DNA from: Metallyticus violacea
Taxonomy: Eukaryota > Arthropoda > Insecta > Mantodea > Metallyticidae
Reading direction: 5' to 3'
DNA: 64,000 nucleotides
NCBI GenBank assembly: GCA_030762175.1
Contig: CM060834.1
Location: 62,787,501 to 62,851,500, forward strand
This document shows, piece after piece, positions 1-11,357 of this stretch. The translations under genes and the position numbers were made by a program. The notes beneath the pieces were generated by a model that saw nothing but the letters and a program-made list of their open reading frames with translations, had not been told where the DNA came from and did no database searches. The first letter of the stretch is position 1, and the number at the start of each line of letters is the position of its first letter.

Positions 1-94
1 AAAAAAAATTTTTTTCCAAGTTTGGAAAATTATAAAGAAATGCGTTTTGTTGAGTTTAATGGAGATAACTATTTCTCCTTCCTTATTCTAGTTT
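1..94. repeat. Partial unit at left edge (end of half B)
   Basis: The window opens inside an A/T tract of a half B. The rest (AAATTATAAAGAAATGCG type) matches 4685-4778, so the window starts inside a higher-order repeat copy and the array extends to the left. Confidence 0.95.
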
Positions 95-3000
95 GATAGC
101 CTTAGAAAACCATAAAATGAAGAAAGATTCGCAAAAAGAAACATTTATTTCGATGGTTGGAAACTTCATTAGAATCACTTTTTTTCCGTTCTTATTTGAG
201 ATAACTGTTTCTCTTTCATTTTTCCACTTTGATAGCCTTAGAAAAGCATATTATGCGGAAAGAATCTCGGAAAGAAAAAAATTTTTTTTCGAAGTTTGGA
301 AACTTCAAAAGAATCGCGTTTTGTTGCGTTTCAAATGGAGATAACTATTTCTCCTATTTTATTCTAGTTTGGTATCCTTAGTAATCCATAAAATGAAGAA
401 AGATTCGCGAAAAGAAAGCATTTATTTCGATGGTTGGAAACTTCATTAGAATCACATTTTTCCGTTCTTATTTGAGATAACTGGTTCTCTTTCATTATTC
501 TACTTTGATAGCTTTAGAAAACCAGATTCTGCGCTAAGATTCTCGATAAGAAAAAATTTTTTTTCGAAGTTTGGTAACTTCAAAAGAATCGCGTTTTGTT
601 GCGTATCAAATGGAGATAACTATTTCCCCTTTATTATTCTAGTTTGATAGCCTTAGAAACCATAAAATGAAGAAAGATTCGCGAAAAGAAAACATTTAAA
701 TCGATGGTTGGAAACTTCATTAGAATCACTTTTTTCCGTTCTTATTTGAGATAACTGGTTCTCTTTCATTTTTCCTCTTTGATAGCTTTAGAAAAGCATA
801 TTATGCGGAAAGAATCTCGTAGAGAAAACTTTTTTTTTTTCCAAGTATGGAAAATTATAAAGAATCTCGATTTGTTGAGTTTGATGGAGATATCTATTTC
901 TCCTTCATTATTCTAGTTTGATAGCCTTAGAAAACCATAAAATGAAGAAAGATTCGCAAAAACAAAACATTTATTTCGATGGTTGGAAACTTCATTAGAA
1001 TGACTTTTTTTCCGTTCTTGTATGAGATAACTGTTTATCTTTCATTTTTCTTCTTTGATAGCTTTAGAAATGCATATTGTGCGGAAATAATCTCCAAAAG
1101 AAAAGTTATTTTTTCGAAGTTTGGAAACTTCAAATGAATCGCGTTTTGTTGCGTTTCAAATGGAGATAACTATTTCTTCTTCCTTATTCTAGTATGATAG
1201 CCTTAGAAAACCGTAAAATGAAGAAAGTATCGGGAAAAGAAAACATTTATTTCGATGGTTTGAAACTTCATTAGAATCACTTTTTTCCGTTCTTATATGA
1301 GTTAACTGGTTATCTTTCATTTTTCTTCTTTGATAGCCTTAGAAAAGCATATTATGCGGAAAGAATCTCGAAAGGAAAAAAATTTTTTTTTTGAAGTTTG
1401 GAAACTTCAAAAGAAACGCGTTTTGTTGCGTTTCAAATGGAGATAACTATTTCTCCTTCATTATTCTAGTTTGATAGCCTTAGAAAACCATAAAATGAAG
1501 AAAGATTCGCGGAAAGAAAACATTTATTTCCATAGTTGGAAACTTCATTATAATCACATTTTTCCGTTCTTATTTGAGATAACCGGTTCTCTTTCATTTT
1601 TCTACTTTGATAGCCTTAGAAAAGCATATTATGCCGAAAGATTCTCGAAAAAAAAATTTTTTTTCGATGTTTGGAAACTTCAAAGAATCGCGTTTTGTTG
1701 CGTTTCAAATGGAGATAACTATTTTTCCTTCATTATTCTAATTTGATAGCCTTAGAAAACCATAAAATGAAGAAAGATTCGCAAAAAGAAAACATTTATT
1801 TCGATGGTTGGAAACTTCATTAGAATCACTTTTTTTCCGTTCTTATTTGAGATAACTGGTTCTCTTTCCTTTTTCCACTTTGATAGCCTTAGAAATGCAT
1901 ATTATGCGGAAAGAATCTCGGAAAGAAAAAAATTTTTTTTCGAAGTTTGGAAACTTCAAAAGAATCGCGTTTTGTTGCGTTTCAAATGGAGATAACTATT
2001 TCTCCTATTTTATTCTAGTTTGATAGCCATAGAAAACCATAAAATGAAGAAAGATTCGCGAAAAGAAAACATTTATTTCGATGGTTGGAAACTTCATTAG
2101 AATCACTTTTTTTCTGTTCTTATTTGAGATAACTGGTTCTCTTTCATTTTTCCAATTCGATAGCTTTGGAAAAGTTTATTATGCGGAAAGAATCTCCGAA
2201 AGGAAAAAAATTTTTTCGAAGTTTGGAATCTTCACAAGAATCGCGTTTTGTAGCGTTTCAAATGGAGATAACTATTTCTCCTATTTTATTCTAGTTTGAT
2301 AGCCTTAGAAAACCATAAAATGAAGAAAGATTCGCGAAAAGAAAAGACTTATTTCAGTTGTTGGAAACTTCATTAGAATCACTTTTTTTCCGTTCTTATA
2401 TGAGATAACTGGTTATCTTTCATTTTTCTTCTTTGATAGCCTTAGAAAAGCATATTATGCCGAAAGAATCTCGAAAAGAAAAAAAAATTTTTGCAGTTAG
2501 GAAACTTCAAAGGAATCGCATTTTGTTATGTTTCAAGTGGAGATAACTATTTCTCCTTCATTATTCTAGTTTGATAGCCTTAGTAATCCATAAAATTAGA
2601 AAGATTCGCGAAAAGAAAACATTTATCTCGATGGTTGGAAACATCATTATAATCACTTTTTTTCCGTTCTTATTTGAGATAACTGTTTCTCTTTCATTTT
2701 TCCACTTTGATAGCATTAGAAAAGCATATTATGCGGAAAGAATCTCGAAAAGAAAAATTTTTTTTTTCGAAGTTTGGAAACTTCAAAGAATCGCGTTTTG
2801 TTGCGTTTCAAATGGAGATAACTATTTTTCCTTTATTATTCTAGTTTGATAGCCTTAGAAAACCATAAAATGAAGAATGATTTGCGAAAAGAAAACATTT
2901 ATTTCCATGGTTGGAAACTTCATTAGAATCACTTTTTTTCCGTTCTTATATGAGATAACTGGTTATCTTTCATTTTTCTTCTTTGATGGCCTTAGAAAAG

Positions 3001-4778
3001 CATATTATGCTGAAATAATCTCGAAAAGAAAATTTTTTTTTTCGAAGTTTGGAAACTTCAAAAGAATCGCGTTTTGTTGCGTTTCAAATGGAGATAACTA
3101 TTTCTCCTTCAATATTCTAGTTTGATAGCCTTAGAAAACCATAAAATTAAGAAAGTATCGGGAAAAGAAAACATTTATTTCGATGGTTTGAAACTTCATT
3201 AGAATCACTTTTTTCCGTTCTTACGTGAGTTAACTGGTTATCTTTCATTTTTCTTCTTTGATAGCTTTAGAAAAACATATTATGCGGAAAGAATCTCGAA
3301 AGGAAAACATTTTTTTTTTTTGAAGTTTGGAAACTTCATAAGAAACGCGTTTTGTGCGTTTCAAATAGAGATAACTATTTCTCCTTCATTATTCTAGTTT
3401 GATAGCCTTAGAAAACCATAAAATGAAGAAAGATTCGCGGAAAGAAAACATTTATTTCCATGGTTGGAAACTTCATTATAATCAATTTTTTTCCGTTCTT
3501 ATTTGAGATAACTGGTTCTCTTACATTTTTCTACTTTGATAGCTTTAGAAAAGCATATTCTGCGCAAAGAATCTCGAAAAGAAGAAACATTTTTTTTCGT
3601 AGTTCGGTAACTTCAAAGGAATCCCGTTTTGTTGCGTTTCAAATGGAGATAACTATTTCTCCTTCATTATTCTAGTTTGATAGCCTTAGAAAACCATAAA
3701 ATGAAGAAAGATTCGCGAAAAGAAAATCATTATTTCGATGGTTGGAAACTTCATTAGAATCATTTTTTTCCTTTCATATTTGAGATAACTGGTTCTCTTT
3801 CCTTTTTCCACTTTGATAGCCTTAGAAAAACATATATGCTGAAATTATCTCCGAAAGAAAAAAATTTTTTTCGAAGTTTGGAATTTTCAAAAGAATAGCG
3901 TTTTGTTGCGTTTCAAATGGAGATAACTATTTCTCCTTCATTTTTCTAGTTTGATAGCCTTAGAAAACCATAAAATGAAGAAAGTTTCTCGAAAAGAAAA
4001 CATTTATTTCGACGGTTGGAAACTTCATTAGAATCACTTTTTTTCCGTTCTTATTTGAGATAACTGGTTCTCTTTCATTTTTCTACTTTGATAGCCTTAG
4101 AAAAGCATATTATGCGGAAAGATTCTCGATAAAAATTTTTTTTTTTCGAAGTTTGGTAACTTCAAAAGAATCGCGTTTTGTTGCGTTTAAATGGAGATAA
4201 CTATTTCTCCTTCATTATTCTAGTTTGATAGCCTTAGAAAACCATAAAATGAAGAAAGATTCGCAAAAAGAAAAGATTTATTTCGATGGTTGGAAACTTC
4301 ATTAAAATGACTTTTTTTCCGTTCTTATTTGAGATAACTAGATCTCTTTCCTTTTACCACTTTGAAAGCCTTAGAAAAGCATATTCTGCGCAAAGATTCT
4401 CGAAAAGAAAAAAAATTTTTTCGAAGTTTCGATACTTCAAAGGAATCCCGTTTGGTTTCGTTTCAAATGGAGATTACTATTTCTCCTTCATTATTCTAGT
4501 TTGATAGCCTTAGAAAACCATAAAATGAAGAAAGTTTCGCGAAATGAAAACATTTATTCGATGGTGTGAAACTTCATTAGAATCACTTTTTTTTCCGTTC
4601 TTATTTGAGTTAACTGGTTCTCTTTCAATTTTCCACTTTGATAGCCTTAGAAAAGCATATTATGCTGAAAGAATCTCGAAGAGAAAAAAAAAAATTTTTC
4701 CAAGTTTGGAAAATTATAAAGAAATGCGTTTTGTTGAGTTTAATGGAGATAACTATTTCTCCTTCCTTATTCTAGTTT
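95..4778. repeat. 17-unit higher-order repeat, alpha family, copy 1
   Basis: Seventeen units, 4,684 bp. Starts are at 95, 371, 646, 920, 1196, 1473, 1745, 2022, 2298, 2573, 2848, 3124, 3401, 3679, 3953, 4227 and 4503. The first eleven units (95-3123) are repeated almost exactly at 4779-7807; by eye I found about half a dozen differences. The last six (3124-4778) have close relatives at 59598-61253 and, in part, at 46535-47637. Individual units differ clearly from each other, which is the definition of a higher-order repeat. Confidence 0.93.
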
Positions 4779-4914
4779 GATAGCCTTAGAAAACCATAAA
4801 ATGAAGAAAGATTCGCAAAAAGAAACATTTATTTCGATGGTTGGAAACTTCATTAGAATCACTTTTTTTCCGTTCTTATTTGAGATAACTGTTTCTCTTT
4901 CATTTTTCCACTTT
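4779..4914. repeat. Half-unit A of the representative unit
   Basis: About 136 bp. It is recognised by ACCATAAAATGAAG after the opening motif; half B has GCATATTATGCGG there. GGAAACTTC lies at 4843-4851 and is followed by ATTAGAATC. The tail holds GAGATAACT, then a T/C-rich run. A halves across the array carry variants that mark descent, such as ACCAAAAATGAAG in the beta family. Confidence 0.9.
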
Positions 4915-4958
4915 GATAGCCTTAGAAAAGCATATTATGCGGAAAGAATCTCGGAAAG

Positions 4959-4973
4959 AAAAAAATTTTTTTT
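4959..4973. repeat. A-tract/T-tract block (A7T8), example
   Basis: A run of A followed directly by a run of T sits just upstream of the dyad in most B halves. Each run is usually about 5-12 nt and the lengths differ between otherwise near-identical copies. For example, 4684-4699 has eleven A and five T, where the parallel copy at the window start has at least eight A and seven T. AnTn blocks are known to be stiff, intrinsically bent and nucleosome-disfavouring. Some of the length variation could be sequencing error. Confidence 0.85.
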
Positions 4974-4974
4974 C

Positions 4975-4990
4975 GAAGTTTGGAAACTTC
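4975..4990. repeat. Dyad GAAGTTTGGAAACTTC in half B, example
   Basis: A perfect inverted repeat with 7-bp arms (GAAGTTT / AAACTTC) around a GG centre. It is found in a large share of B halves. The corresponding site in half A keeps only the right arm (GGTTGGAAACTTC), so the dyad is specific to B. Variants with a broken left arm (GTAGTTTGGTAACTTC) occur in a subset of units, so conservation is not strict. Confidence 0.85.
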
Positions 4991-5087
4991 AAAAGAATCG
5001 CGTTTTGTTGCGTTTCAAATGGAGATAACTATTTCTCCTATTTTATTCTAGTTTGGTATCCTTAGTAATCCATAAAATGAAGAAAGA

Positions 5088-5095
5088 TTCGCGAA
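5088..5095. repeat. Palindrome TTCGCGAA in half A, example
   Basis: An 8-bp perfect palindrome present in many A halves, carrying two CpG sites in otherwise CpG-poor sequence. It is replaced by TTCGCAAA in one subset of units and TTCGGGAA in another, which makes it a useful family marker. No function can be assigned from the sequence. Confidence 0.7.
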
Positions 5096-8080
5096 AAGAA
5101 AGCATTTATTTCGATGGTTGGAAACTTCATTAGAATCACATTTTTCCGTTCTTATTTGAGATAACTGGTTCTCTTTCATTATTCTACTTTGATAGCTTTA
5201 GAAAACCAGATTCTGCGCTAAGATTCTCGATAAGAAAAAATTTTTTTTCGAAGTTTGGTAACTTCAAAAGAATCGCGTTTTGTTGCGTATCAAATGGAGA
5301 TAACTATTTCCCCTTTATTATTCTAGTTTGATAGCCTTAGAAACCATAAAATGAAGAAAGATTCGCGAAAAGAAAACATTTAAATCGATGGTTGGAAACT
5401 TCATTAGAATCACTTTTTTCCGTTCTTATTTGAGATAACTGGTTCTCTTTCATTTTTCCTCTTTGATAGCTTTAGAAAAGCATATTATGCGGAAAGAATC
5501 TCGTAGAGAAAACTTTTTTTTTTTCCAAGTATGGAAAATTATAAAGAATCTCGATTTGTTGAGTTTGATGGAGATATCTATTTCTCCTTCATTATTCTAG
5601 TTTGATAGCCTTAGAAAACCATAAAATGAAGAAAGATTCGCAAAAACAAAACATTTATTTCGATGGTTGGAAACTTCATTAGAATGACTTTTTTTCCGTT
5701 CTTGTATGAGATAACTGTTTATCTTTCATTTTTCTTCTTTGATAGCTTTAGAAATGCATATTGTGCGGAAATAATCTCCAAAAGAAAAGTTATTTTTTCG
5801 AAGTTTGGAAACTTCAAATGAATCGCGTTTTGTTGCGTTTCAAATGGAGATAACTATTTCTTCTTCCTTATTCTAGTATGATAGCCTTAGAAAACCGTAA
5901 AATGAAGAAAGTATCGGGAAAAGAAAACATTTATTTCGATGGTTTGAAACTTCATTAGAATCACTTTTTTCCGTTCTTATATGAGTTAACTGGTTATCTT
6001 TCATTTTTCTTCTTTGATAGCCTTAGAAAAGCATATTATGCGGAAAGAATCTCGAAAGGAAAAAAATTTTTTTTTTGAAGTTTGGAAACTTCAAAAGAAA
6101 CGCGTTTTGTTGCGTTTCAAATGGAGATAACTATTTCTCCTTCATTATTCTAGTTTGATAGCCTTAGAAAACCATAAAATGAAGAAAGATTCGCGGAAAG
6201 AAAACATTTATTTCCATAGTTGGAAACTTCATTATAATCACATTTTTCCGTTCTTATTTGAGATAACCGGTTCTCTTTCATTTTTCTACTTTGATAGCCT
6301 TAGAAAAGCATATTATGCCGAAAGATTCTCGAAAAAAAAATTTTTTTTCGATGTTTGGAAACTTCAAAGAATCGCGTTTTGTTGCGTTTCAAATGGAGAT
6401 AACTATTTTTCCTTCATTATTCTAGTTTGATAGCCTTAGAAAACCATAAAATGAAGAAAGATTCGCAAAAAGAAAACATTTATTTCGATGGTTGGAAACT
6501 TCATTAGAATCACTTTTTTTCCGTTCTTATTTGAGATAACTGGTTCTCTTTCCTTTTTCCACTTTGATAGCCTTAGAAATGCATATTATGCGGAAAGAAT
6601 CTCGGAAAGAAAAAAATTTTTTTTCGAAGTTTGGAAACTTCAAAAGAATCGCGTTTTGTTGCGTTTCAAATGGAGATAACTATTTCTCCTATTTTATTCT
6701 AGTTTGATAGCCATAGAAAACCATAAAATGAAGAAAGATTCGCGAAAAGAAAACATTTATTTCGATGGTTGGAAACTTCATTAGAATCACTTTTTTTCTG
6801 TTCTTATTTGAGATAACTGGTTCTCTTTCATTTTTCCAATTCGATAGCTTTGGAAAAGTTTATTATGCGGAAAGAATCTCCGAAAGAAAAAAAATTTTTT
6901 CGAAGTTTGGAATCTTCACAAGAATCGCGTTTTGTAGCGTTTCAAATGGAGATAACTATTTCTCCTATTTTATTCTAGTTTGATAGCCTTAGAAAACCAT
7001 AAAATGAAGAAAGATTCGCGAAAAGAAAAGACTTATTTCAGTTGTTGGAAACTTCATTAGAATCACTTTTTTTCCGTTCTTATATGAGATAACTGGTTAT
7101 CTTTCATTTTTCTTCTTTGATAGCCTTAGAAAAGCATATTATGCCGAAAGAATCTCGAAAAGAAAAAAAAATTTTTGCAGTTAGGAAACTTCAAAGGAAT
7201 CGCATTTTGTTATGTTTCAAGTGGAGAAAACTATTTCTCCTTCATTATTCTAGTTTGATAGCCTTAGTAATCCATAAAATTAGAAAGATTCGCGAAAAGA
7301 AAACATTTATCTCGATGGTTGGAAACATCATTATAATCACTTTTTTTCCGTTCTTATTTGAGATAACTGTTTCTCTTTCATTTTTCCACTTTGATAGCAT
7401 TAGAAAAGCATATTATGCGGAAAGAATCTCGAAAAGAAAAATTTTTTTTTTCGAAGTTTGGAAACTTCAAAGAATCGCGTTTTGTTGCGTTTCAAATGGA
7501 GATAACTATTTTTCCTTTATTATTCTAGTTTGATAGCCTTAGAAAACCATAAAATGAAGAATGATTTGCGAAAAGAAAACATTTATTTCCATGGTTGGAA
7601 ACTTCATTAGAATCACTTTTTTTCCGTTCTTATATGAGATAACTGGTTATCTTTCATTTTTCTTCTTTGATGGCCTTAGAAAAGCATATTATGCTGAAAT
7701 AATCTCGAAAAGAAAATTTTTTTTTTCGAAGTTTGGAAACTTCAAAAGAATCGCGTTTTGTTGCGTTTCAAATGGAGATAACTATTTCTCCTTCAATATT
7801 CTAGTTTGATAACCTTAGAAAACCATAAAATGAAGAAAGTTTCGCGAAAAGAAAACATTTATTTCAATGGTTGGATGCTTCATTAGAATCACTTTTTTCC
7901 GTTCTGATATGAGATAACTGGTTATCTTTCTATTTTCTTCTTTGATAGCGTAAGAAAAGCATATTATGCGGAAAGAATCTCGAAAAAAAAAAAATTTTTG
8001 TTGTAGTTTCGAAACTTATATAGAATCGCGTTTTGTTGAGTTTGATGGAGATAACTATTTCTCCTTCATTATTCTAGTTT

Positions 8081-8319
8081 GATAGCCTTAGAAAACCATA
8101 AAATGAAGAAAGATTCGCCAAAAGAAAACAGTTATTTCGATGGTTGGAAACTTCATTAGAATCACTTTTTTTCGGTTCTTATTTTAGATAACTGGTTCTC
8201 TTTCCTTTTTCCACTTGGATAGACTTAGAAAAGCATATTATGCGGAAAGAATCTCCGAAAGAAATCGCGTTTTGTTGAGTTTGATGGATATAACTATTTC
8301 TCCTTCATTATTCTAGTTT
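8081..8319. repeat. Shortened 239-bp unit (37-bp deletion in half B)
   Basis: Half B lacks the A/T tract, the dyad and their flanks: GAATCTCCGAAAG joins directly to AAATCGCGTTTTG. The same deletion is present at 12735, 28671 and 50391, so it is one event copied by amplification. Confidence 0.93.
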
Positions 8320-9149
8320 GATATCCTTAGAAGACCATAAAATGAAGAAAGATTCGCAAAAAGAAAACAGTTATTTCGAAGGTTGGAAACTTCATTAGAA
8401 TCACTTTTTTTCCGTTCTTCTTTGAGATAACTGGTTCTCTTTCATTTTTCTACTTTGATAGCTTTAGAAAAGCATATTATGCGGAAAGTATCTCGAAGAG
8501 AAAAAAATTTTTTTTCCAAGTTTGGAAACTTTAAAAGAATCGCGGTTTGTTGCGTTTCAAATGGAGATAACTATTTCTCCTTCATTATTATGGTTTGATC
8601 GCCTCAGAAAACCATAAAATCAAGAAAGGTTCGCGAAAAGAAAGCATTTATTTCGATTGTTGGAAACTTCATTTGAATCACTTTTTTTCCGTTCTTATTT
8701 GAGATAACTGGTTCTCTTTCATTTCTCTACTTTGATAGGCTTATAAAAGCATATTATGCGGAAACAATCTGGAAAAGAAAATGTTTTTTTTTCGAAGTTT
8801 GGAAACTTCAAAAGAATCGCGTTTTTTTGCGTTTCAAATGGGGTAAACCATTTCTCCTTCATTATTCTAGTTTGATAGCCTTAGAAAACCATAAAATGAA
8901 CAAAGATTTGCGAAAAGAAAATATTTATTTCCATTGTTGGAAACTTCATTAGAATGACTTTTTTTCCGTTCTTATTTGAGATAACTGGTTGTCTTTCATT
9001 TTTCCACTTTGGTAGGCTTAGAAAAGCATATTATGCGCAAAGAATCTCGGAAAGAAATTTTTTTTTTTCGAATTTTGGAAACTTCAAAAGAATCGCGTTT
9101 TGTTGCGTTTCAAATGGAGATAACTATTTCTCCGTCTTTATTCTAGTTT

Positions 9150-9425
9150 GATAGCTTTAGAAACCCATAAACTGAAGAAATATTCGCGAAAAGAAAACAT
9201 TTATTTCGATGGTTGAAAACTTCATTAGAATCACTTTTTTTCCGTTCTTATATGAGATAACTGGAAATTTTTCATTTTTCTTCTTTGATAGCCTTAGAAA
9301 AGCATATTATGCGGAAAGAATCTGGAAAAGAAAATTTTTTTTTTCGAAGTTTGGAAATTTCAAAAGAATCGCGTTTTGTTGCGTTTCAAATGGAGATAAC
9401 TATTTCTCCTTCATTATTTTATTTT
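9150..9425. repeat. Gamma marker unit with CTGGAAATTTTTC
   Basis: In half A the usual CTGGTTCTCTTTC is replaced by CTGGAAATTTTTC. The same marker lies in units starting at 15183, 19034, 30016, 35517, 41851, 51736 and 62911. It gives one unambiguous anchor for aligning gamma blocks. Confidence 0.88.
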
Positions 9426-10250
9426 GATAGCCTTAGAAAACCATAAAATGAAGAAGGTTTCGCCAAAAGGAAACATTTATTTCGATGGATGGAAACTTCA
9501 TTAGAATCACTTTTTATTCGTTCTTATTTGAGATAACTGGTTCTCTTTCATTTTTCTTCTTTGATAGCCTTATAAAAGCATATTATGCGGAAAGAATCTC
9601 GAAAAGAAAAAAAATTTTTTCGAAGTTTGGAAACTTCAAAGCAATCGCAATTTGTTGCGTTTCAAATGGAGATAACTATTTCTCCTTCATTATTCTAGTT
9701 TGATAGCCTTAGAAAACCATAAAATTAAGAAAGATTCGCGAAAAAAAAGACTTATATCAGTTGTTGGAAACTTCATTAGAATCACTTTTTTTCCGTTCTT
9801 ATATGAGATAACTGGTTATCTTTAATTTTTCTTCTTTGATAGCCTTAGAAAAGCATATTATGCCGAAAGAATCTCGAAAAGAAAAAATTTTTTTTGAAGT
9901 TAGGAAACTTCAAATAATCGCGTTTTTTTATGTTTCAAGTGGAGATAACTATTTCTCCTTCATTATTCTAGTTTGATAGCCTTAGTAATCCATAAAACGA
10001 AGAAAGATTCGCGAAAAGAACACATTTATTTCGATGGTTGGAAACATCATTATAATCACTTTTTTCCGTTCTTATTTGAGATAACTGGTTCTCTTTCATT
10101 ATTCTACTTTGATAGCTTTAGAAAAGCATATTCTGCGCAAAGATTCTCGATAAGAAAAAAAATTTTTTTCGAAGTTTGGTAACTACAAAAGAATCGGGTT
10201 TTGTTGCGTATCAAATGGAGATAACTATTTCTCCTTCATTATTCTAGTTT

Positions 10251-11080
10251 GATAGCCTTAGAAAACCATAAAATGAAGAAAGCTTCGCGAAAAGAAAACA
10301 TTTATTTCCATGGTTGTTAACTTCATTAGAATCACTTTTTTTCTGTTTTTATTTAAGATAATTAATTCTCTTTCATTTTTCTACTTTGATAGCCTTAGAA
10401 AAGCATACTACGAGGAACGAATCTCGAAAAGAAACAATTTTTTTTTCGAAGTTTGAAAACTTCAAAAGAATCGCGTTTTGTTGCGTTTCAAATGGAGATA
10501 AATATTTCTCCTTCTATATTCTAGTTTGATAGTCTTAGAAATCCATAAATTGAAGAAAGATTCGCGAAAAGAAAACATTTATTTGGATAGTTAGAAACTT
10601 CATTAGAATCACTTTTTTTCCGTTCTTATTTGAGATAAGTGTTTCTCTTTCATTTTTCTACATCGATAGCCTTAGAAAAGCATATTATGCGGAAAGAATC
10701 TCGAAAAGAAAAAAATTTTTTTTCGAAGTTTGGAAACTTCAAAAGAATCTAGTATTGTTGCGTTTCAAATGGAGATAACTATTTCTCCTTCATTATTCTA
10801 GTTTGATACCCTTAGAAAACCATAAAAAAAAGAAAGATTAGCAAAAAGAAAATATTTATTTCGACGTTTGTAAACTTCATTAGATACACTTTTTTCCGTT
10901 CTTATTTGAGATAACTAATTGCCTTTCATTTTTCTACTTTGATAGCCTTAGAAAAGCATATTAAGCGGAAAGAATCTCGGAAAGAAAAAATTGTTTTTTC
11001 GAAGTTTGGAAACTTCAAAAGATTCGCGTTTTGTTGCGTTTAAAATGGAGATAACTATTTCTCCTTCATTATTCTAGTTT
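10251..11080. repeat. Diverged pocket of three units
   Basis: Units at 10251, 10528 and 10805 carry many private changes, for example an A-rich CATAAAAAAAAG at the third unit start, GATAATTAATTC in the tail of the first, and GACGTTTGTAAACTTC in the third. I see no near-identical partner elsewhere in the window; the first is distantly like 24810-25086. It may be an older relic or a copy whose sisters lie outside the window. Confidence 0.75.
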
Positions 11081-11357
11081 GATAGCCTTAGAAAACCATA
11101 AAATAAGGAAAGTTTCGCGAAAAGATAACATTTATTTCGATGGTTGGAAACTCCATTAGAATCACTCTTTTTGCGTTCTTATTTGAGATAACTGGTTCTG
11201 TTTCATTTTTCTTCTTTGATAGCCTTAGAAAAGCATATTATGCGGAAAGAATCTCGAAAGGAAAAAAAAATTTTTTCGAAATTTGGAAACTTCGAAAGAA
11301 TCGCGTTTTGTTGCGTTTCAAATGGAGATAACTATTTCTCCTTCAATATTCTAGTTT
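11081..11357. repeat. Unit with GGAAACTCC / TTTTTGCG variants
   Basis: A single unit of 277 bp after the diverged pocket. It is the source type for most of the chimeric unit at 13804-14080: from about 11140 it matches 13863 onward at an offset of 2,723 bp. Confidence 0.8.

Larger units (their letters stand above)
4779..5054. repeat. Representative 276-bp satellite unit (A+B dimer)
   Basis: A good example of a full unit. Half A runs from 4779 to about 4914 and half B from about 4915 to 5054. Aligning the halves shows three shared blocks in the same order: the opening GATAGCCTTAGAAAA, a central GGAAACTTC followed by GAATC, and a GAGATAACT block followed by a pyrimidine-rich tail. Between blocks the halves differ: B has the A-tract/T-tract and the dyad, A has a T-rich run with CCGTTCTT. 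The first third of each half is purine-rich on this strand and the last third pyrimidine-rich. The exact copy of this unit is at 95-370. Confidence 0.95.
4915..5054. repeat. Half-unit B of the representative unit
   Basis: About 140 bp. It opens with the same GATAGCCTTAGAAAA as half A, followed by GCATATTATGCGG. It then holds the A/T tract (4959-4973), the dyad (4975-4990), an AATCGCGTTTTGTTGCG block and GAGATAACT with a pyrimidine tail. B is the more variable half in length because the A/T tract changes from unit to unit. Confidence 0.9.
4779..7807. repeat. Alpha higher-order repeat, copy 2 (first 11 units only)
   Basis: Eleven units matching 95-3123 at a constant offset of 4,684 bp. Differences seen include 1741 A to 6425 G, an AGG/AGA change near 6888, and T/A in GGAGATAAC near 7227. 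At 7808 the sequence switches to another series (GATAACC start, gamma family) instead of continuing like 3124 onward, so this copy is truncated. A third, mosaic copy lies at 25364-28120. Confidence 0.93.
7808..10250. repeat. Gamma family block, 9 units
   Basis: Units start at 7808, 8081, 8320, 8597, 8874, 9150, 9426, 9702 and 9975. The block includes the 239-bp deleted unit (8081) and a unit with the CTGGAAATTTTTC variant (9150). It recurs at 28397-31118 with one extra unit, and the first part recurs at 12461-13858. Its constant order in several places shows that gamma is itself a higher-order series. Confidence 0.9.

Noticed and set aside
4833..4851. CENP-B box-like stretch TTCGATGGTTGGAAAC in half A
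   Set aside because: It shares TTCG and TTGGAAAC with the box, but the spacing is wrong, the required A after four bases is a T, and CGGG is missing.
4862..4900. Promoter- or terminator-like T-runs and dyads in each unit
   Set aside because: T-runs and dyads recur in every unit as part of the satellite; there is no gene nearby for them to serve.
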